NCBI RefSeq assembly: GCF_001275675.1
Contig: NZ_LITM01000006.1
Location: forward strand, 432,697 to 496,696
DNA: 64,000 nt
Source: Lysinibacillus sp. FJAT-14745
GTDB taxonomy: Bacteria > Bacillota > Bacilli > Bacillales_A > Planococcaceae
Direction: 5' to 3'
Shown in pieces: positions 24,577 through 33,805 of the stretch. A model generated the notes under the pieces. The model was not told the origin of the DNA and did no database searches. It saw only the letters and a list, made by a program, of their open reading frames with translations. Within the stretch, counting starts at the first letter, position 1. Every line of letters starts with the position of its first letter. A program made the translations under genes and the position numbers.

Positions 24577-25842
24577 ATGAAAAAACTTTTACCATATGCT
24601 ATTATTTTGACTTTTTTAATCAGTTTTGTATTTGTAGGTAATACTTCTGCAAATGCTGAGGGTAAACCAGTAATTCAATCAGTAGCGAATGACACAACAG
24701 TTCATGTAGAACCTTCCGTAGAAAGTGCCGTAATCGGTCAAATAGTGAAGGGTAGTTATGTAACAGCTACACCAGTAAGTGAGGAATGGACTCGAATTAA
24801 AGTGCAACAGCTAGAGGGGTATGTAGAAACGGCAGCTTTAGTAAGCCTTACATCTGAAAAATATGTAGTGACGAAAAAAGATGGAACAACTTTATTTACA
24901 TATCCTAGTCCAAGTGCACAAAAAGCGGGACAAATTAACGAAAACAGTATGATCTTTGTATATGGATCAGCACCTGGTGGTTGGTCATTTGTCCAATATG
25001 GTCATCAAACAGGCTATGTTGCAACGAATTCTTTAAAGAAACCTGTTGCGACAAAAAAACGAGTAAATGCTGCTAATGGCGCTGTGCTTCGTTTAACTGC
25101 TAGCCCAAGTGGCGAGGTTCTTGGTACACTTGCCAATAAAACAGTCGTTCAGCAATATACAATGCTATCAGGCTGGGCCTATGTAGAAGCAGGTGAACAA
25201 AAGGGCTATGTGAAAGCTTCAGAGCTAGCAAATATCCAAATAACTGATAACAAAGTATACAATAAAGGTGTACCAGTAGCGAAAGGGGAAAAAAAGCGTG
25301 TGGCTCTAACATTTGATGATGGGCCAGATGCAAAAGTTACCCCACAAGTTTTAGCGATTTTAAAGAAATATGATGCAAAGGCTACATTTTTTATGGTTGG
25401 GCAAAATGTCTCTAAAAATTCAGCTGTCGTAAAGCAAATTTATGAGGCTGGCCATGAAATAGGCAATCATACATGGGACCATGCAAAGTTAACAGCCTTA
25501 TCGACAACAAATGTTAAACAAGAGGTTGATCGAACTAGCAATGCTATTTATGCAGCGATTGGTCAGTATCCAACGGTTTTCCGTCCACCATATGGTGCAA
25601 CGAATGATAAAGTTCGTTCTGTCATGACGATACCTTCTATTCTATGGTCAATCGATACGCTAGATTGGAAGCACCGCAATGCTGATAAAATATTAACGTA
25701 TGTGAAAGCATCAGCAAAAGATGGCAGCATTATTTTAATGCATGATATTCATCAAACGACGGCAAATGGTTTGGAAAACGTCATTCTATACTTGCAAAAG
25801 CAAGGCTACGAATTTGTAACTGTTAGTGAAATATTACAATAA
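24577..25842 (+). CDS. SH3-domain polysaccharide deacetylase
   Basis: 421 residues. A signal peptide (about 1-27, ending SANA) precedes three SH3b-type repeats (about 35-92, 95-155, 162-218), then a NodB domain with TFDDGP (D247, D248), NHTWDH (H298, H302), RPPYGA (336-341), DTLDW and ILMHD (H389). It should remove N-acetyl groups from peptidoglycan or another cell-surface glycan, with the SH3 repeats docking it to the wall. Start at ATG after GGGCGG. A strong terminator follows. Fully secreted, wall-associated location inferred. Confidence 0.92.
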   Translation: MKKLLPYAIILTFLISFVFVGNTSANAEGKPVIQSVANDTTVHVEPSVESAVIGQIVKGSYVTATPVSEEWTRIKVQQLEGYVETAALVSLTSEKYVVTKKDGTTLFTYPSPSAQKAGQINENSMIFVYGSAPGGWSFVQYGHQTGYVATNSLKKPVATKKRVNAANGAVLRLTASPSGEVLGTLANKTVVQQYTMLSGWAYVEAGEQKGYVKASELANIQITDNKVYNKGVPVAKGEKKRVALTFDDGPDAKVTPQVLAILKKYDAKATFFMVGQNVSKNSAVVKQIYEAGHEIGNHTWDHAKLTALSTTNVKQEVDRTSNAIYAAIGQYPTVFRPPYGATNDKVRSVMTIPSILWSIDTLDWKHRNADKILTYVKASAKDGSIILMHDIHQTTANGLENVILYLQKQGYEFVTVSEILQ

Positions 25843-25859
25843 TCTATAAGCGAAAAAAT

Positions 25860-25900
25860 AAGCCGAGCAATTGTCTAATTAAGACAATTGCTCGGCTTAT
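25860..25900. terminator. bidirectional terminator between deacetylase and gltS
   Basis: AAGCCGAGCAATTGTCT pairs perfectly with AGACAATTGCTCGGCTT across five bases. Confidence 0.92.
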
Positions 25901-25903
25901 TGA

Positions 25904-27088
25904 TTATTTAAATAGATTGATTGTCGTAATAATAATTGGAATACCGAAGACGTCGATTAAAAACGCTCCAACAATTGGTACGACAAGAAATGCTTTTTTA
26001 GATGGACCGAAGCGATGGACAACTGCTGACATATTGGCCATTGCATTTGGCGTTGCCCCTAAACCGTGTCCGGCAAAACCGGCAACCATAACCGCAGCAT
26101 CGTAATTTTTTCCAAGAATCTTAAACAATACAAAGATACTAAATAAGACAATGAAGAATACTTGAGCGAAAACAATGATGAATAGTGGAAGTGCTAAATC
26201 AGCAATTTCCCATAATTTAATACTCATGAGCGCCATTGAAAGGAAGACACCTAGTGTCACATCGCCGATTAAAGAAATGCTTTTCATGTTAATTGCTTCA
26301 GGTTTTACTTTATCCATAATATTACGCACTAGTACAGCTACAAACATTGAACCAACATAGCCAGGTAGTACGAAACCTGTCGCTTCTGAGAATAGTGTTC
26401 CAACATATGTACCTACAGCCATACAGAACGTAATTAATAATACTTGTGTAAAGAATGAATCGGATGTAATTTGTTCATTTTTATTTTCAAAATCAACTTC
26501 TTCAGTTTCTTGTTCATCTGGCGTTAAATTATATTTACCAACTAAGTACTTTACAATAGGACCACCGATTAAGCCACCAGCAACTAAACCACATGTAGCC
26601 GCAGCCGCACCGATTGTCATGGCAGAAGAAATACCTAAGTCTTCTAAAGTTTGTCCAAATGCTGCAGCGGCACCATGGCCACCTTCCATAGAAACAGCAC
26701 CAGCCATCATACCGATTAATGGATGAATACCCATTAGCGATGCAAGAGATACACCAATAACATTTTGCATTAATGCTAGGAAACCACAAGCCAACCAATA
26801 AATAATTAATAATTTTCCACCAAGCTTCACAAGTTTAAAGCTTGCTCCTAAACCAATTGTTGTGAAGAAAGTAATCATAAATAAGCTTTGTAATGACGTA
26901 TCAAGCGAAATTTCTAATACGCCAGTTGTCTTTAGAATAGTTGCCAATGCGGCGAATAGTAAGCCACCAACAACAGGTGCTGGTATACAAAAACGCTTTA
27001 AAAAACCGACTTTATTAATGAGCCAGCCGCCCAATGCGAATAGTGCAACTGCTAGAAATACTGTTGTAATTTGATTAATTTCGATCAT
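25904..27088 (-). CDS. gltS: sodium/glutamate symporter
   Basis: A 394-residue GltS-family carrier with about ten membrane helices in two inverted halves. Family landmarks are CIPAPVVGGLL near residue 35, GAVSMEGGHGAAAAFG (about 130-145) and its counterpart GFAGHGLGATPNAMANM near 350. A charged cytoplasmic loop around 195-210 (PDEQETEEVDFENKN) joins the halves. It imports glutamate with Na+. The start overlaps the stop of hutG by 4 bases, so the two are coupled: hutG makes glutamate and gltS moves it. Confidence 0.93.
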   Translation of the reverse strand: MIEINQITTVFLAVALFALGGWLINKVGFLKRFCIPAPVVGGLLFAALATILKTTGVLEISLDTSLQSLFMITFFTTIGLGASFKLVKLGGKLLIIYWLACGFLALMQNVIGVSLASLMGIHPLIGMMAGAVSMEGGHGAAAAFGQTLEDLGISSAMTIGAAAATCGLVAGGLIGGPIVKYLVGKYNLTPDEQETEEVDFENKNEQITSDSFFTQVLLITFCMAVGTYVGTLFSEATGFVLPGYVGSMFVAVLVRNIMDKVKPEAINMKSISLIGDVTLGVFLSMALMSIKLWEIADLALPLFIIVFAQVFFIVLFSIFVLFKILGKNYDAAVMVAGFAGHGLGATPNAMANMSAVVHRFGPSKKAFLVVPIVGAFLIDVFGIPIIITTINLFK

Positions 27089-28050
27089 GAACCATGTCTC
27101 CTCAGTAAGTGATTTAGTGCTTCATAAACAAAATAAGCACCTAGTTTAACTGTGCGCCCATTCTCATCCAGTGAAGGATTTACCTCACAAATATCAAAAG
27201 AATGTGTATTTGGGTGTGAAGTGACTTGTTGAAGTATCATGCGTACAGTTTTTGGATCTAGTCCAAACGGTGATGGAGCACTAACACCCGGTGCAAAAGC
27301 AGCATTTAGTACATCCATACAAAGCGTTAAGAGAATATAATCATGATTGTCCATAAATTGCTGAAGATCATGCATGATTTGCGTTTTATTTTCTGACGTC
27401 ATATTTTCTTCTAACACATAATTCACATGCAACTCATTGGCTTTATCAAATAGTTCTTTTGTATTACCAAAACGTTGTATGCCTAAAACAAAGTAATCGG
27501 CATGTGCATCCTGTTCTAAAATTTGACGGAACATTGTACCAGACGATGGTTGCTCATCATATGGTCGTAAATCGAAATGAGCATCGATATTGACGATCCC
27601 GATTTTTGCATCTTTAGGTAATGCTGCACGAACGCCTAAATAATGTCCGTATAGTGTTTCATGTCCACCGCCAAGCACGACACATTGTATTTTTTTATTT
27701 AGCAATGTTTTGACAATTTCACCGAGCTCGCGCTGTGCTTCTTCTAAAGCGTGGTTAAGACAAAGAACGTTACCAACATCTATAATTTGCTGTTCGTCAT
27801 TAAATGTCCAAGGTAAGCTAGATAATGCTTCACGCAGAGCATTAGGTGCACTTGCTGCCCCTACACGTCCCTGATTTCGACGTACACCTTCATCACATAT
27901 AAAGCCCACAATTCCGGCAAGCTGATTATCTGAAGCGCTTACATCATTAATAGGAATTCGTTTCACTTTTTGATGTAAACGGAAGCTACTCGTATTAGTC
28001 GTTGAATCTATACGGCCTTTCCATTGTTTTTGATCTGTCATTGTATACAT
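27085..28050 (-). CDS. hutG: formimidoylglutamase
   Basis: A 321-residue ureohydrolase that splits N-formimidoyl-L-glutamate to glutamate and formamide, the last step of histidine degradation. Metal-binding motifs are GGGHE (H130), DAHFD (156-160) and a third motif reading LCMDVLNAAFAPGVSAP. There the first Asp of the usual D-x-D pair is Cys244, a variant I believe occurs in some HutG proteins. No other hut genes are in view, so the cluster is split. It is cotranscribed with gltS and divergent from a LysR gene. Confidence 0.9.
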   Translation of the reverse strand: MYTMTDQKQWKGRIDSTTNTSSFRLHQKVKRIPINDVSASDNQLAGIVGFICDEGVRRNQGRVGAASAPNALREALSSLPWTFNDEQQIIDVGNVLCLNHALEEAQRELGEIVKTLLNKKIQCVVLGGGHETLYGHYLGVRAALPKDAKIGIVNIDAHFDLRPYDEQPSSGTMFRQILEQDAHADYFVLGIQRFGNTKELFDKANELHVNYVLEENMTSENKTQIMHDLQQFMDNHDYILLTLCMDVLNAAFAPGVSAPSPFGLDPKTVRMILQQVTSHPNTHSFDICEVNPSLDENGRTVKLGAYFVYEALNHLLRRHGS

Positions 28051-28141
28051 ATCTTCATCAACTCCATTTCCAATATTATTCTAGTGAAAATATTGTTATG
28101 AATAAATTATATATTCACATAATTATTATTGCTAATATATA

Positions 28142-28171
28142 ATTAATATTAATCTATAGTTTAAAACTATA
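28142..28171. promoter_or_regulatory. LysR-type operator palindromes
   Basis: In the 139-base gap between hutG and the LysR gene lie ATTAATATTAAT (28142-28153) and TATAGTTTAAAACTATA (28155-28171), both perfect palindromes. The second has the T-N11-A form bound by LysR regulators, which usually act on a divergent promoter. Confidence 0.6.
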
Positions 28172-28189
28172 AATGAGGAGGATGTTGTT

Positions 28190-29077
28190 GTGGATATTAA
28201 ACAATTACAATATTTTTTAGCAGTTGTGGAGCAAATGAATTTCTCGAAGGCAGCTGAAAAACTGCATATTTCTCAGCCTTCTCTAAGTAATGCTATTAAA
28301 AAATTAGAGCAAGAAATTGGCTCACCATTACTTGAAAGGAATACAAGAAATCTTCAATTAACAGAGGCAGGCGAGCTTTTATATGAACGAGCAAAAGTTA
28401 TTTTAAAAAACATGGAAGTTTTAAAAATAGAAATGGATGAGGTAATTGTACGTGGCACAAGTGAAATAACGATAGGCGTGATGGAATCGATTAAGCATTG
28501 GCTCCCAAAAGTCATTACGGAGTATAAAAAGGAATATCCACAAATGATGATTCATCTAGTAGATATTTTAGGAAGTAAGCGTGTCGAAAAATCACTCAAA
28601 GGCTATAAAACCCATTTAATAATTACAAATCAGATCATGGATGATGAAGAACTAGAAGTTAACTGTATATATGAAGAGCGACTTGTAGCCGTTTTACCAT
28701 TAAATCACCCACTAGCGGAGAAGGAGAAACTGACGATCGCCGATTTAAGTGATGAGCCATTTATTATTAGTACAGAAGGCTTTCAAACGAGACATGACAT
28801 TTTAGATGCATTTGCAAAGGCTGACAAAAACATTAATATCCAATTTGAAATTGAACGGTTTGAAACGGCTGTATCTCTCGTTCGTGAAAATTTAGGCGTT
28901 ACCATTCTACCTGAAAATTATTTAAAAGGCCCTACAGCAAAAACTATTGTACAAAAAGAAGTAGATTGCCCCAATTTACGACGAAATGTTTATGTGGTGT
29001 ACTTAAAAAATCGTCATTTACCTTTGGCTATTCACGAATTGCTTACTGATATTATGAAGATAGGCAAAACACTTTAG
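28190..29077 (+). CDS. LysR family transcriptional regulator
   Basis: 295 residues with the N-terminal winged helix (MNFSKAAEKLHISQPSLSNAIKKLEQEIG, about 16-44) and a periplasmic-binding-protein-like effector domain (ITIGVMESIKHWLP, EERLVAVLPLNHPLA, VRENLGVTILPENYL). The start is GTG 28190 after GAGGAGG. It is divergently transcribed from hutG-gltS across a short gap with palindromes, so it most likely controls that pair. The effector could be a histidine-pathway intermediate or glutamate; this is inference. Confidence 0.9.
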   Translation: MDIKQLQYFLAVVEQMNFSKAAEKLHISQPSLSNAIKKLEQEIGSPLLERNTRNLQLTEAGELLYERAKVILKNMEVLKIEMDEVIVRGTSEITIGVMESIKHWLPKVITEYKKEYPQMMIHLVDILGSKRVEKSLKGYKTHLIITNQIMDDEELEVNCIYEERLVAVLPLNHPLAEKEKLTIADLSDEPFIISTEGFQTRHDILDAFAKADKNINIQFEIERFETAVSLVRENLGVTILPENYLKGPTAKTIVQKEVDCPNLRRNVYVVYLKNRHLPLAIHELLTDIMKIGKTL

Positions 29078-29259
29078 ACTATAAAAAGCTTAAAGGACAA
29101 CGGTTGAAAAAACTATCGTATTTTTGGGTTATGTTAAAAATCGAACTAAACATAAAATGATTGTAGAACGTTGCTTATTTTCAATAAACTCAACCTATCA
29201 TAGTCTAAGGTTGTCCAAGTTTTCTACGTAAATTATCAATATACAAGAGTGGTGATAAT

Positions 29260-29637
29260 TTGAGAAAAATAGGAATTGGTATTCTAATAGTTTGTCTATA
29301 CTGTTTTCCTTTTGTTTATTTTTCGATGTACCAAGATTTTGCTAACCGATCAATAATCAGCTACTTAATGATGATTGTAATGACTTCACTTTTTGCTTTT
29401 CTTGGGAAATTTCTATGTAACTCAATTCCTTTTATTATCGGTAATATTGTATCAGCAGTTAGTTCCTTTTACTTTATCGGTAGGATGGAAGATACGCTAG
29501 GGATAGGGTGGGATGGTGGTTATTTTAAACCCTTTTCAGCTTCTCAACTATTAGTAATTGTAAGTGTCTTGAATTTAATTCCTCAGTTCCTCGCTATGAT
29601 GTTAGCCAATGGACACAAAAATAACGTTAAAGATTAA
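29260..29637 (+). CDS. four-helix membrane protein with GGYFKPF motif
   Basis: 125 residues with four membrane helices (about 4-22, 33-53, 58-74, 93-114) and, before the last helix, the outside loop GIGWDGGYFKPFSASQ. The protein at 34608-34976 has the same design and the loop DDGGWFKPFGR, so the two are diverged paralogues of an unknown family. The start is TTG with a GTGGTGAT site. It stands alone, ending in a terminator at 29648-29684. Confidence 0.65.
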   Translation: MRKIGIGILIVCLYCFPFVYFSMYQDFANRSIISYLMMIVMTSLFAFLGKFLCNSIPFIIGNIVSAVSSFYFIGRMEDTLGIGWDGGYFKPFSASQLLVIVSVLNLIPQFLAMMLANGHKNNVKD

Positions 29638-29647
29638 ATTGATTGAG

Positions 29648-29684
29648 TAGAGTAACTTCTTTGAATTAGAAGGTACTCTTTTTT
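29648..29684 (+). terminator. terminator of the GGYFKPF membrane gene
   Basis: AGTAACTTCT pairs imperfectly with AGAAGGTACT, followed by CTTTTTT. Confidence 0.7.
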
Positions 29685-29996
29685 ATGCTACTAATCTTTT
29701 TTACCTAGTGTATCAATTTTAATGAAGTGGTTCGTCACCACACTTTATGTAAAAAACGCTATGCTGATTTGACGATACATATTATGGGAAAATAGTATTT
29801 AAACTTGTGTTTTTTTAACGTAATGAGATTTTTGATCCGCTCAAAACATTGCTTTAAGTATGAATTTTCTTTATAATTCAAATTTTCATTTAATAGACAT
29901 TGATTTACAAGAAATATAGCGGTAACATTTAATGTAAGAATAAAATGAATATTCATTCATTTGTCATTTTGATGTTCAAACAAAGGGGGCTTTTTT
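29685..29996. other. upstream region of the acyl-CoA dehydrogenase operon
   Basis: No gene is supported; a minus-strand frame at 29759-29956 has no ribosome site and no family. The FadR-like site described separately lies at 29942-29959, with a TAAAAT that could be a -10 at its edge. Confidence 0.5.
29942..29959. promoter_or_regulatory. FadR-like operator
   Basis: AAAATGAATATTCATTCA matches 16 of 18 positions of the Bacillus FadR consensus as I recall it (TGAATGANTANTCATTCA), a site that represses fatty-acid degradation genes until long-chain acyl-CoA appears. It sits 37 bases before the dehydrogenase start. Confidence 0.6.
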
Positions 29997-31232
29997 ATGA
30001 ATTTTGCTTATAGTGAAAAAGTAGTCGACCTACAAGAAAAGCTGACAAATTTTATGGAGCAATACATTTATCCAAATGAGGCAGTGTTTGCTGCACAGGT
30101 AGAGGCAATGGAAGATCGTTGGGGAGCGATCCCACCAATTATGGAGGAATTAAAGCACAAGGCAAAAGAAGCGGGCTTGTGGAATTTATTTTTGCCAGAT
30201 AGCGAATATGGTGCAGGTTTGACGAATTTAGAATATGCACCTTTATGTGAAATTATGGGACGCTCTTTACTGGCCCCTGAAGTGTTTAATTGCAATGCGC
30301 CAGATACAGGAAATATGGAGGTGCTTGTGCGTTACGGCTCAGAACAGCAGAAAAAACAATGGTTAGAACCGTTATTACGTGGAGAAATACGTTCCTGCTT
30401 TGCGATGACTGAGCCTGCAGTGGCGTCTAGTGATGCAACAAATATCGAGGCAAGTATTGAACGTGATGGCGATGATTATATTTTAAATGGACATAAGTGG
30501 TGGACGACAGGAGCTGGTGATCCTCGCTGTAAAATCGCTATTTTTATGGGGAAACATAAAGATTCTACAGCACCTATCCATGAGCAACAGTCGATGATTT
30601 TAGTGCCGATGGATACACCTGGAGTGAAAATAGAGCGTATGCTTACTGCATTTGGCTATGATCACGCACCAGAAGGACACGGTGAGGTGACGTTTACGAA
30701 TGTTCGAGTACCTGTTGAAAATATATTGTGGGGAGAAGGCAAAGGCTTTGCGATTGCGCAAGGTCGTTTAGGGCCAGGTCGTATCCATCATTGTATGCGT
30801 CTTATTGGAGCCGCTGAACGTGCATTAGAGCAAATGTGTGTGCGTGTTCAGGAGCGTCACGCTTTCCATCGACCACTCGCAGACCAAGGTGTCATGCGTG
30901 AGCGTATTGCGGAGTCCCGTATAGATATTGAGCAGGCAAGACTATTAACGCTAAAGGCAGCGTACATGATGGACACAGTAGGGAATAAAGAGGCGAAGGC
31001 AGAAATTGCGATGATTAAAGTAGTGGCGCCGAATATGGCATTAAGAGTGATTGACCGAGCAATTCAAGCATTTGGTGCTGCTGGGGTAGGACCTGATACG
31101 ACGCTTGCGGCACAATGGGCAAATTCTCGCACATTACGATTAGCTGATGGACCGGATGAAGTGCATCGTAACACGGTTGCCAAGTTGGAGCTGAAAAAGC
31201 ATGCTAAAAAACAAGAGGAGCTGGTGAAATGA
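29997..31232 (+). CDS. acyl-CoA dehydrogenase, ACAD10/11-like
   Basis: A 411-residue flavoprotein. The FAD/substrate region reads [19 protein letters not shown], followed by [10 protein letters not shown]. The C-terminal half has [30 protein letters not shown] and [12 protein letters not shown], features of the ACAD10/11 branch rather than ordinary short-chain enzymes. It oxidises an acyl-CoA at the alpha-beta bond. It overlaps the SDR gene by 4 bases and is followed by an APH-like kinase, the trio found in 4-hydroxyacyl-CoA catabolism. Start at ATG after AGGGGG. Confidence 0.92.
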   Translation: MNFAYSEKVVDLQEKLTNFMEQYIYPNEAVFAAQVEAMEDRWGAIPPIMEELKHKAKEAGLWNLFLPDSEYGAGLTNLEYAPLCEIMGRSLLAPEVFNCNAPDTGNMEVLVRYGSEQQKKQWLEPLLRGEIRSCFAMTEPAVASSDATNIEASIERDGDDYILNGHKWWTTGAGDPRCKIAIFMGKHKDSTAPIHEQQSMILVPMDTPGVKIERMLTAFGYDHAPEGHGEVTFTNVRVPVENILWGEGKGFAIAQGRLGPGRIHHCMRLIGAAERALEQMCVRVQERHAFHRPLADQGVMRERIAESRIDIEQARLLTLKAAYMMDTVGNKEAKAEIAMIKVVAPNMALRVIDRAIQAFGAAGVGPDTTLAAQWANSRTLRLADGPDEVHRNTVAKLELKKHAKKQEELVK

Positions 31233-32005
31233 CGGTCCTAGATTTGTTTAGCTTAAAAGGGAAAACCGCCATCGTAACAGGTGGAGGACGCGGTCTTGGC
31301 GCTCAAATTGCACAAGGCTTTGCCGAAGCAGGTGCCAACGTTGTACTTTGTTCAAGAAAGGTTGAGGCATGCGAAGAGGTAGCGGCTGAATTAACTGATT
31401 TAGGTGTACGAACATTAGCTCTTGCTTGCGACGTTACAAAGCCAGAGGATATAGCGAACGTAGTGGCAAAAACGCTTGAATCATTCGGCCAAATTGATAT
31501 TTTAGTCAATAACAGTGGTGCGTCTTGGGGTACTCCAGCTGTTGAAATGCCGTATGAGGCTTGGCAAAAAGTCTTCGATGTTAACGTCAATGGTACATTT
31601 TTAATGAGCCAAGCTGTTGGCAAAATAATGCTCGAACAAAAGAGCGGAAAAATTATTAATATCGCCTCGGTTGCAGGGCTTGGTGGTACATTACCTGAAT
31701 TCATGGATACAATTGGCTATAATGCAAGTAAAGGTGCGGTCATCACCTTAACAAAAGATTTAGCTGTAAAATGGGGACCATATGGCGTCAATGTAAATGC
31801 GATTGCCCCAGGGTTTTTCCCAACAAAAATGTCAAAAGTCTTAATTGAGCGCGGACAAGATTATTTAATGGGAGTGACGCCGTTAAAACGTTTAGGAACT
31901 GAAAATGACCTAAAAGGCGTTGCATTATTTTTAGCCGCGGCTGCCTCAGATTATATTACGGGGGACGTCATAGTTGTAGATGGCGGTATGAGTTCAATCA
32001 TTTAA
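31229..32005 (+). CDS. short-chain dehydrogenase/reductase
   Basis: 258 residues with the classical SDR signature: the nucleotide loop TGGGRGLG (17-24), NNSG (94-97) and the catalytic S147, Y164 and K168 (YNASK). Residues R43-K44 after the second strand favour NADP(H), and this is a weak inference. It is the middle gene of the dehydrogenase/SDR/kinase operon, starting inside the end of the dehydrogenase gene. A family B repeat begins at its stop codon and separates it from the kinase gene. Confidence 0.92.
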   Translation: MTVLDLFSLKGKTAIVTGGGRGLGAQIAQGFAEAGANVVLCSRKVEACEEVAAELTDLGVRTLALACDVTKPEDIANVVAKTLESFGQIDILVNNSGASWGTPAVEMPYEAWQKVFDVNVNGTFLMSQAVGKIMLEQKSGKIINIASVAGLGGTLPEFMDTIGYNASKGAVITLTKDLAVKWGPYGVNVNAIAPGFFPTKMSKVLIERGQDYLMGVTPLKRLGTENDLKGVALFLAAAASDYITGDVIVVDGGMSSII

Positions 32006-32196
32006 CTTATTTCAGCAAAAGTCTTACACCTCTATAGGTGGTGAGATGAATGATGATTTAAGTTACTTTTCAGTGGGTGACCAAACACCTGCTGAAAGAA
32101 GTTAAAGCCTCCGGCGGATGTCACGTAAATCGGAAAGGAGTTCTTTGTGCAAGCACAAAGCCGATTCCGGACACAATTATGCCGAGGCATAATTGA
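32004..32196. repeat. repeat family B, full copy inside an operon
   Basis: It starts in the SDR stop codon (AACTTATTTCAGC) and passes through CACCTCTATAGGTGGTGAG, a TTTCAGTGGG/CCTGCTGAAA stem, CCTCCGGCGGATGTCACG and the CACAAAGCCGATTCCGG module, ending with CAATTATGCC/GGCATAATTG a few bases before the kinase ribosome site. It holds at least three stems that could set 3'-end or mRNA stability between the two genes. Confidence 0.85.
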
Positions 32197-32209
32197 TAGG
32201 AGGGGTACA

Positions 32210-33253
32210 ATGGATACGATACAAGTGAGGGCAAGTGAACGTATTGATGAAGTGAAATTACATTCATTTTTAAAGAGTCAATTTCCGGAGTTACCAGAGG
32301 GGAAACTAGAAATTTCACAGTTTAGTGCTGGACATTCAAATTTGACTTATTGCCTAAAAGTAGGCGGATTTGAAATTGTTCTTCGTCGACCTCCACATGG
32401 ACCAGTCGCCAAAAAAGCGCATGACATGCAACGTGAGTTTACGATTTTATCTGCATTACATCCATTTTTAGCGGCAGTACCCAAACCTTATGTGTACGTT
32501 GAAGATCGAGAGATTATCGGCAGTGATTTCTTCCTAATGGAACGCAAAAAGGGTATCGTACTTGACACCCATTTCCCAGCTGGTACTGAAAATACGGAGG
32601 ATTTAGCACGGCTCATATCAGAAAAGATGGTTGATTCACTTGTTGCTCTTCATGCAATACCATATAAGGAAACGAAGCTAAAGGATATGGTGAAGCCAGA
32701 AGGATTTATGGAACGGCAGGTACATGGATGGATTGAGCGCTATGACAAAGCGAAAACGGCAGAGCATGCTGAAGTAGCAGCATTGACAAAGTGGTTAAAG
32801 GATCATGTCCCTTCTAATCAAGAAGCAACCATTATTCATTATGATTACAAACTTAATAACGCCATGTTTACAAGCGATTACTCTGAGATGATTGGCCTTT
32901 TTGATTTGGAAATGACAACTGTAGGGGATCCATTAGCAGATTTAGGTGTAGCCATGAGCTACTGGATGCATGCAGATGACCCAAAAATGCTGCTATACGC
33001 ATTTGGAGAACCACCAATAACGACTTTACCAGGGTTTTATACACGTCAGGAATTCATTAACCGCTATGCAGAGAAAAGCGGGCGTGATGTTTCTGCCATC
33101 GATTATTATATTACATTTGCCTACTTTAAATTAGCAGTAATTTGTCAGCAAATCTATTATCGATACGTGAATGGTCAAACAAAAGACGATCGTTTTGCAC
33201 AAATGGATAAAATGGCAGCTGCACTAATTCATCAAGCTTCCAAGGCACTATAA
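32210..33253 (+). CDS. phosphotransferase (APH) family kinase, ACAD10/11- and LvaA-like
   Basis: 347 residues starting at ATG 32210 with AGGAGGGG. It has an aminoglycoside-phosphotransferase fold with an N-terminal nucleotide lobe (SAGHSNLTYCLKVGG, IVLRRPP), the catalytic loop HYDYKLNN and the metal site LFDLEMTTVGDPLADLG. In this gene context it is not an antibiotic enzyme: fused or neighbouring APH kinases of this branch phosphorylate the 4-hydroxyl of hydroxyacyl-CoAs (as LvaA does) so that it can be removed. It ends the three-gene operon. Confidence 0.9.
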   Translation: MDTIQVRASERIDEVKLHSFLKSQFPELPEGKLEISQFSAGHSNLTYCLKVGGFEIVLRRPPHGPVAKKAHDMQREFTILSALHPFLAAVPKPYVYVEDREIIGSDFFLMERKKGIVLDTHFPAGTENTEDLARLISEKMVDSLVALHAIPYKETKLKDMVKPEGFMERQVHGWIERYDKAKTAEHAEVAALTKWLKDHVPSNQEATIIHYDYKLNNAMFTSDYSEMIGLFDLEMTTVGDPLADLGVAMSYWMHADDPKMLLYAFGEPPITTLPGFYTRQEFINRYAEKSGRDVSAIDYYITFAYFKLAVICQQIYYRYVNGQTKDDRFAQMDKMAAALIHQASKAL

Positions 33254-33263
33254 ACTATGGTAT

Positions 33264-33297
33264 AAATGACGGTTGCTTGTAAAGCAGCCGTTATTTC
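33264..33297 (+). terminator. terminator of the dehydrogenase-SDR-kinase operon
   Basis: AAATGACGGTTGCTT pairs with AGCAGCCGTTATTT around GTAA. The next frame begins right at its end. Confidence 0.8.
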
Positions 33298-33654
33298 ATG
33301 TCGTTGATAGGTTTTGTAGCAATCCCACATTTTTTCTCAACTCTTTCCTCTCTATATAAGGGAGAAATCAGTGAGGCAAAATTAGATTGTCACGGAAACT
33401 ATGATTACTATATATTTTCCAGTGATGGTACAAACCTTTTTATTGAACATATAAGCCATTATCCAGATGGTATATTTAAATATCAATTTAAGCTGAAAGA
33501 GTATATCGAAGCTATTTCTACAGAATTTTTAAAATATCTGCAACAACTTGAAAAGAAAGGAATATTACCTTTAAAAACTCAAGAATTTGCTCATCCATTA
33601 GGTGATGTTGTATTAAATGCTTTTAATGATTTTTCATCACATATAAGCCGTTAA
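33298..33654 (+). CDS. hypothetical protein, possibly N-terminally truncated
   Basis: 118 residues of unknown family. The core SDYYIFSSDG-like stretch (NYDYYIFSSDGTNLFIEHIS, then FKYQFKLKEYIEAI) and the end LKTQEFAHPLGDVVL look like a complete small domain. The only ATG sits directly behind the terminator stem of the previous operon and has no ribosome site, so either the true 5' end was lost or the gene is silent. It has its own terminator (33696-33727). Confidence 0.45.
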   Translation: MSLIGFVAIPHFFSTLSSLYKGEISEAKLDCHGNYDYYIFSSDGTNLFIEHISHYPDGIFKYQFKLKEYIEAISTEFLKYLQQLEKKGILPLKTQEFAHPLGDVVLNAFNDFSSHISR

Positions 33655-33695
33655 TTTTATAAAACTATTACTAACGTGGGCAAGAGTTTAAGATC

Positions 33696-33727
33696 GAGCT
33701 ACTGAAGTCAAAGGTAGCTTTTCTTAT
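33696..33727 (+). terminator. terminator after the hypothetical gene
   Basis: AGCTAC and GTAGCT pair around TGAAGTCAAAG, followed by TTTTCTT. Confidence 0.6.
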
Positions 33728-33805
33728 TGAGCTAATAGGTTCAACAAATACCCTCGTATTCTAGTGAAATAAGAGTTAATAATGAAGACCAACAGGAGGT
33801 AGATC

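Noticed and set aside
26535..26798. A Cys/Trp-rich frame on the minus strand
   Set aside because: It is an alternative frame of gltS; the composition is what a membrane-protein gene gives when read out of frame.
29759..29956. Minus-strand frame of 65 codons before the dehydrogenase operon
   Set aside because: No ribosome site, low-complexity residues, and it overlaps the operator region.
32210..33253. APH-family kinase as an antibiotic-resistance gene
   Set aside because: Its operon partners (acyl-CoA dehydrogenase and SDR) point to acyl-CoA metabolism instead.
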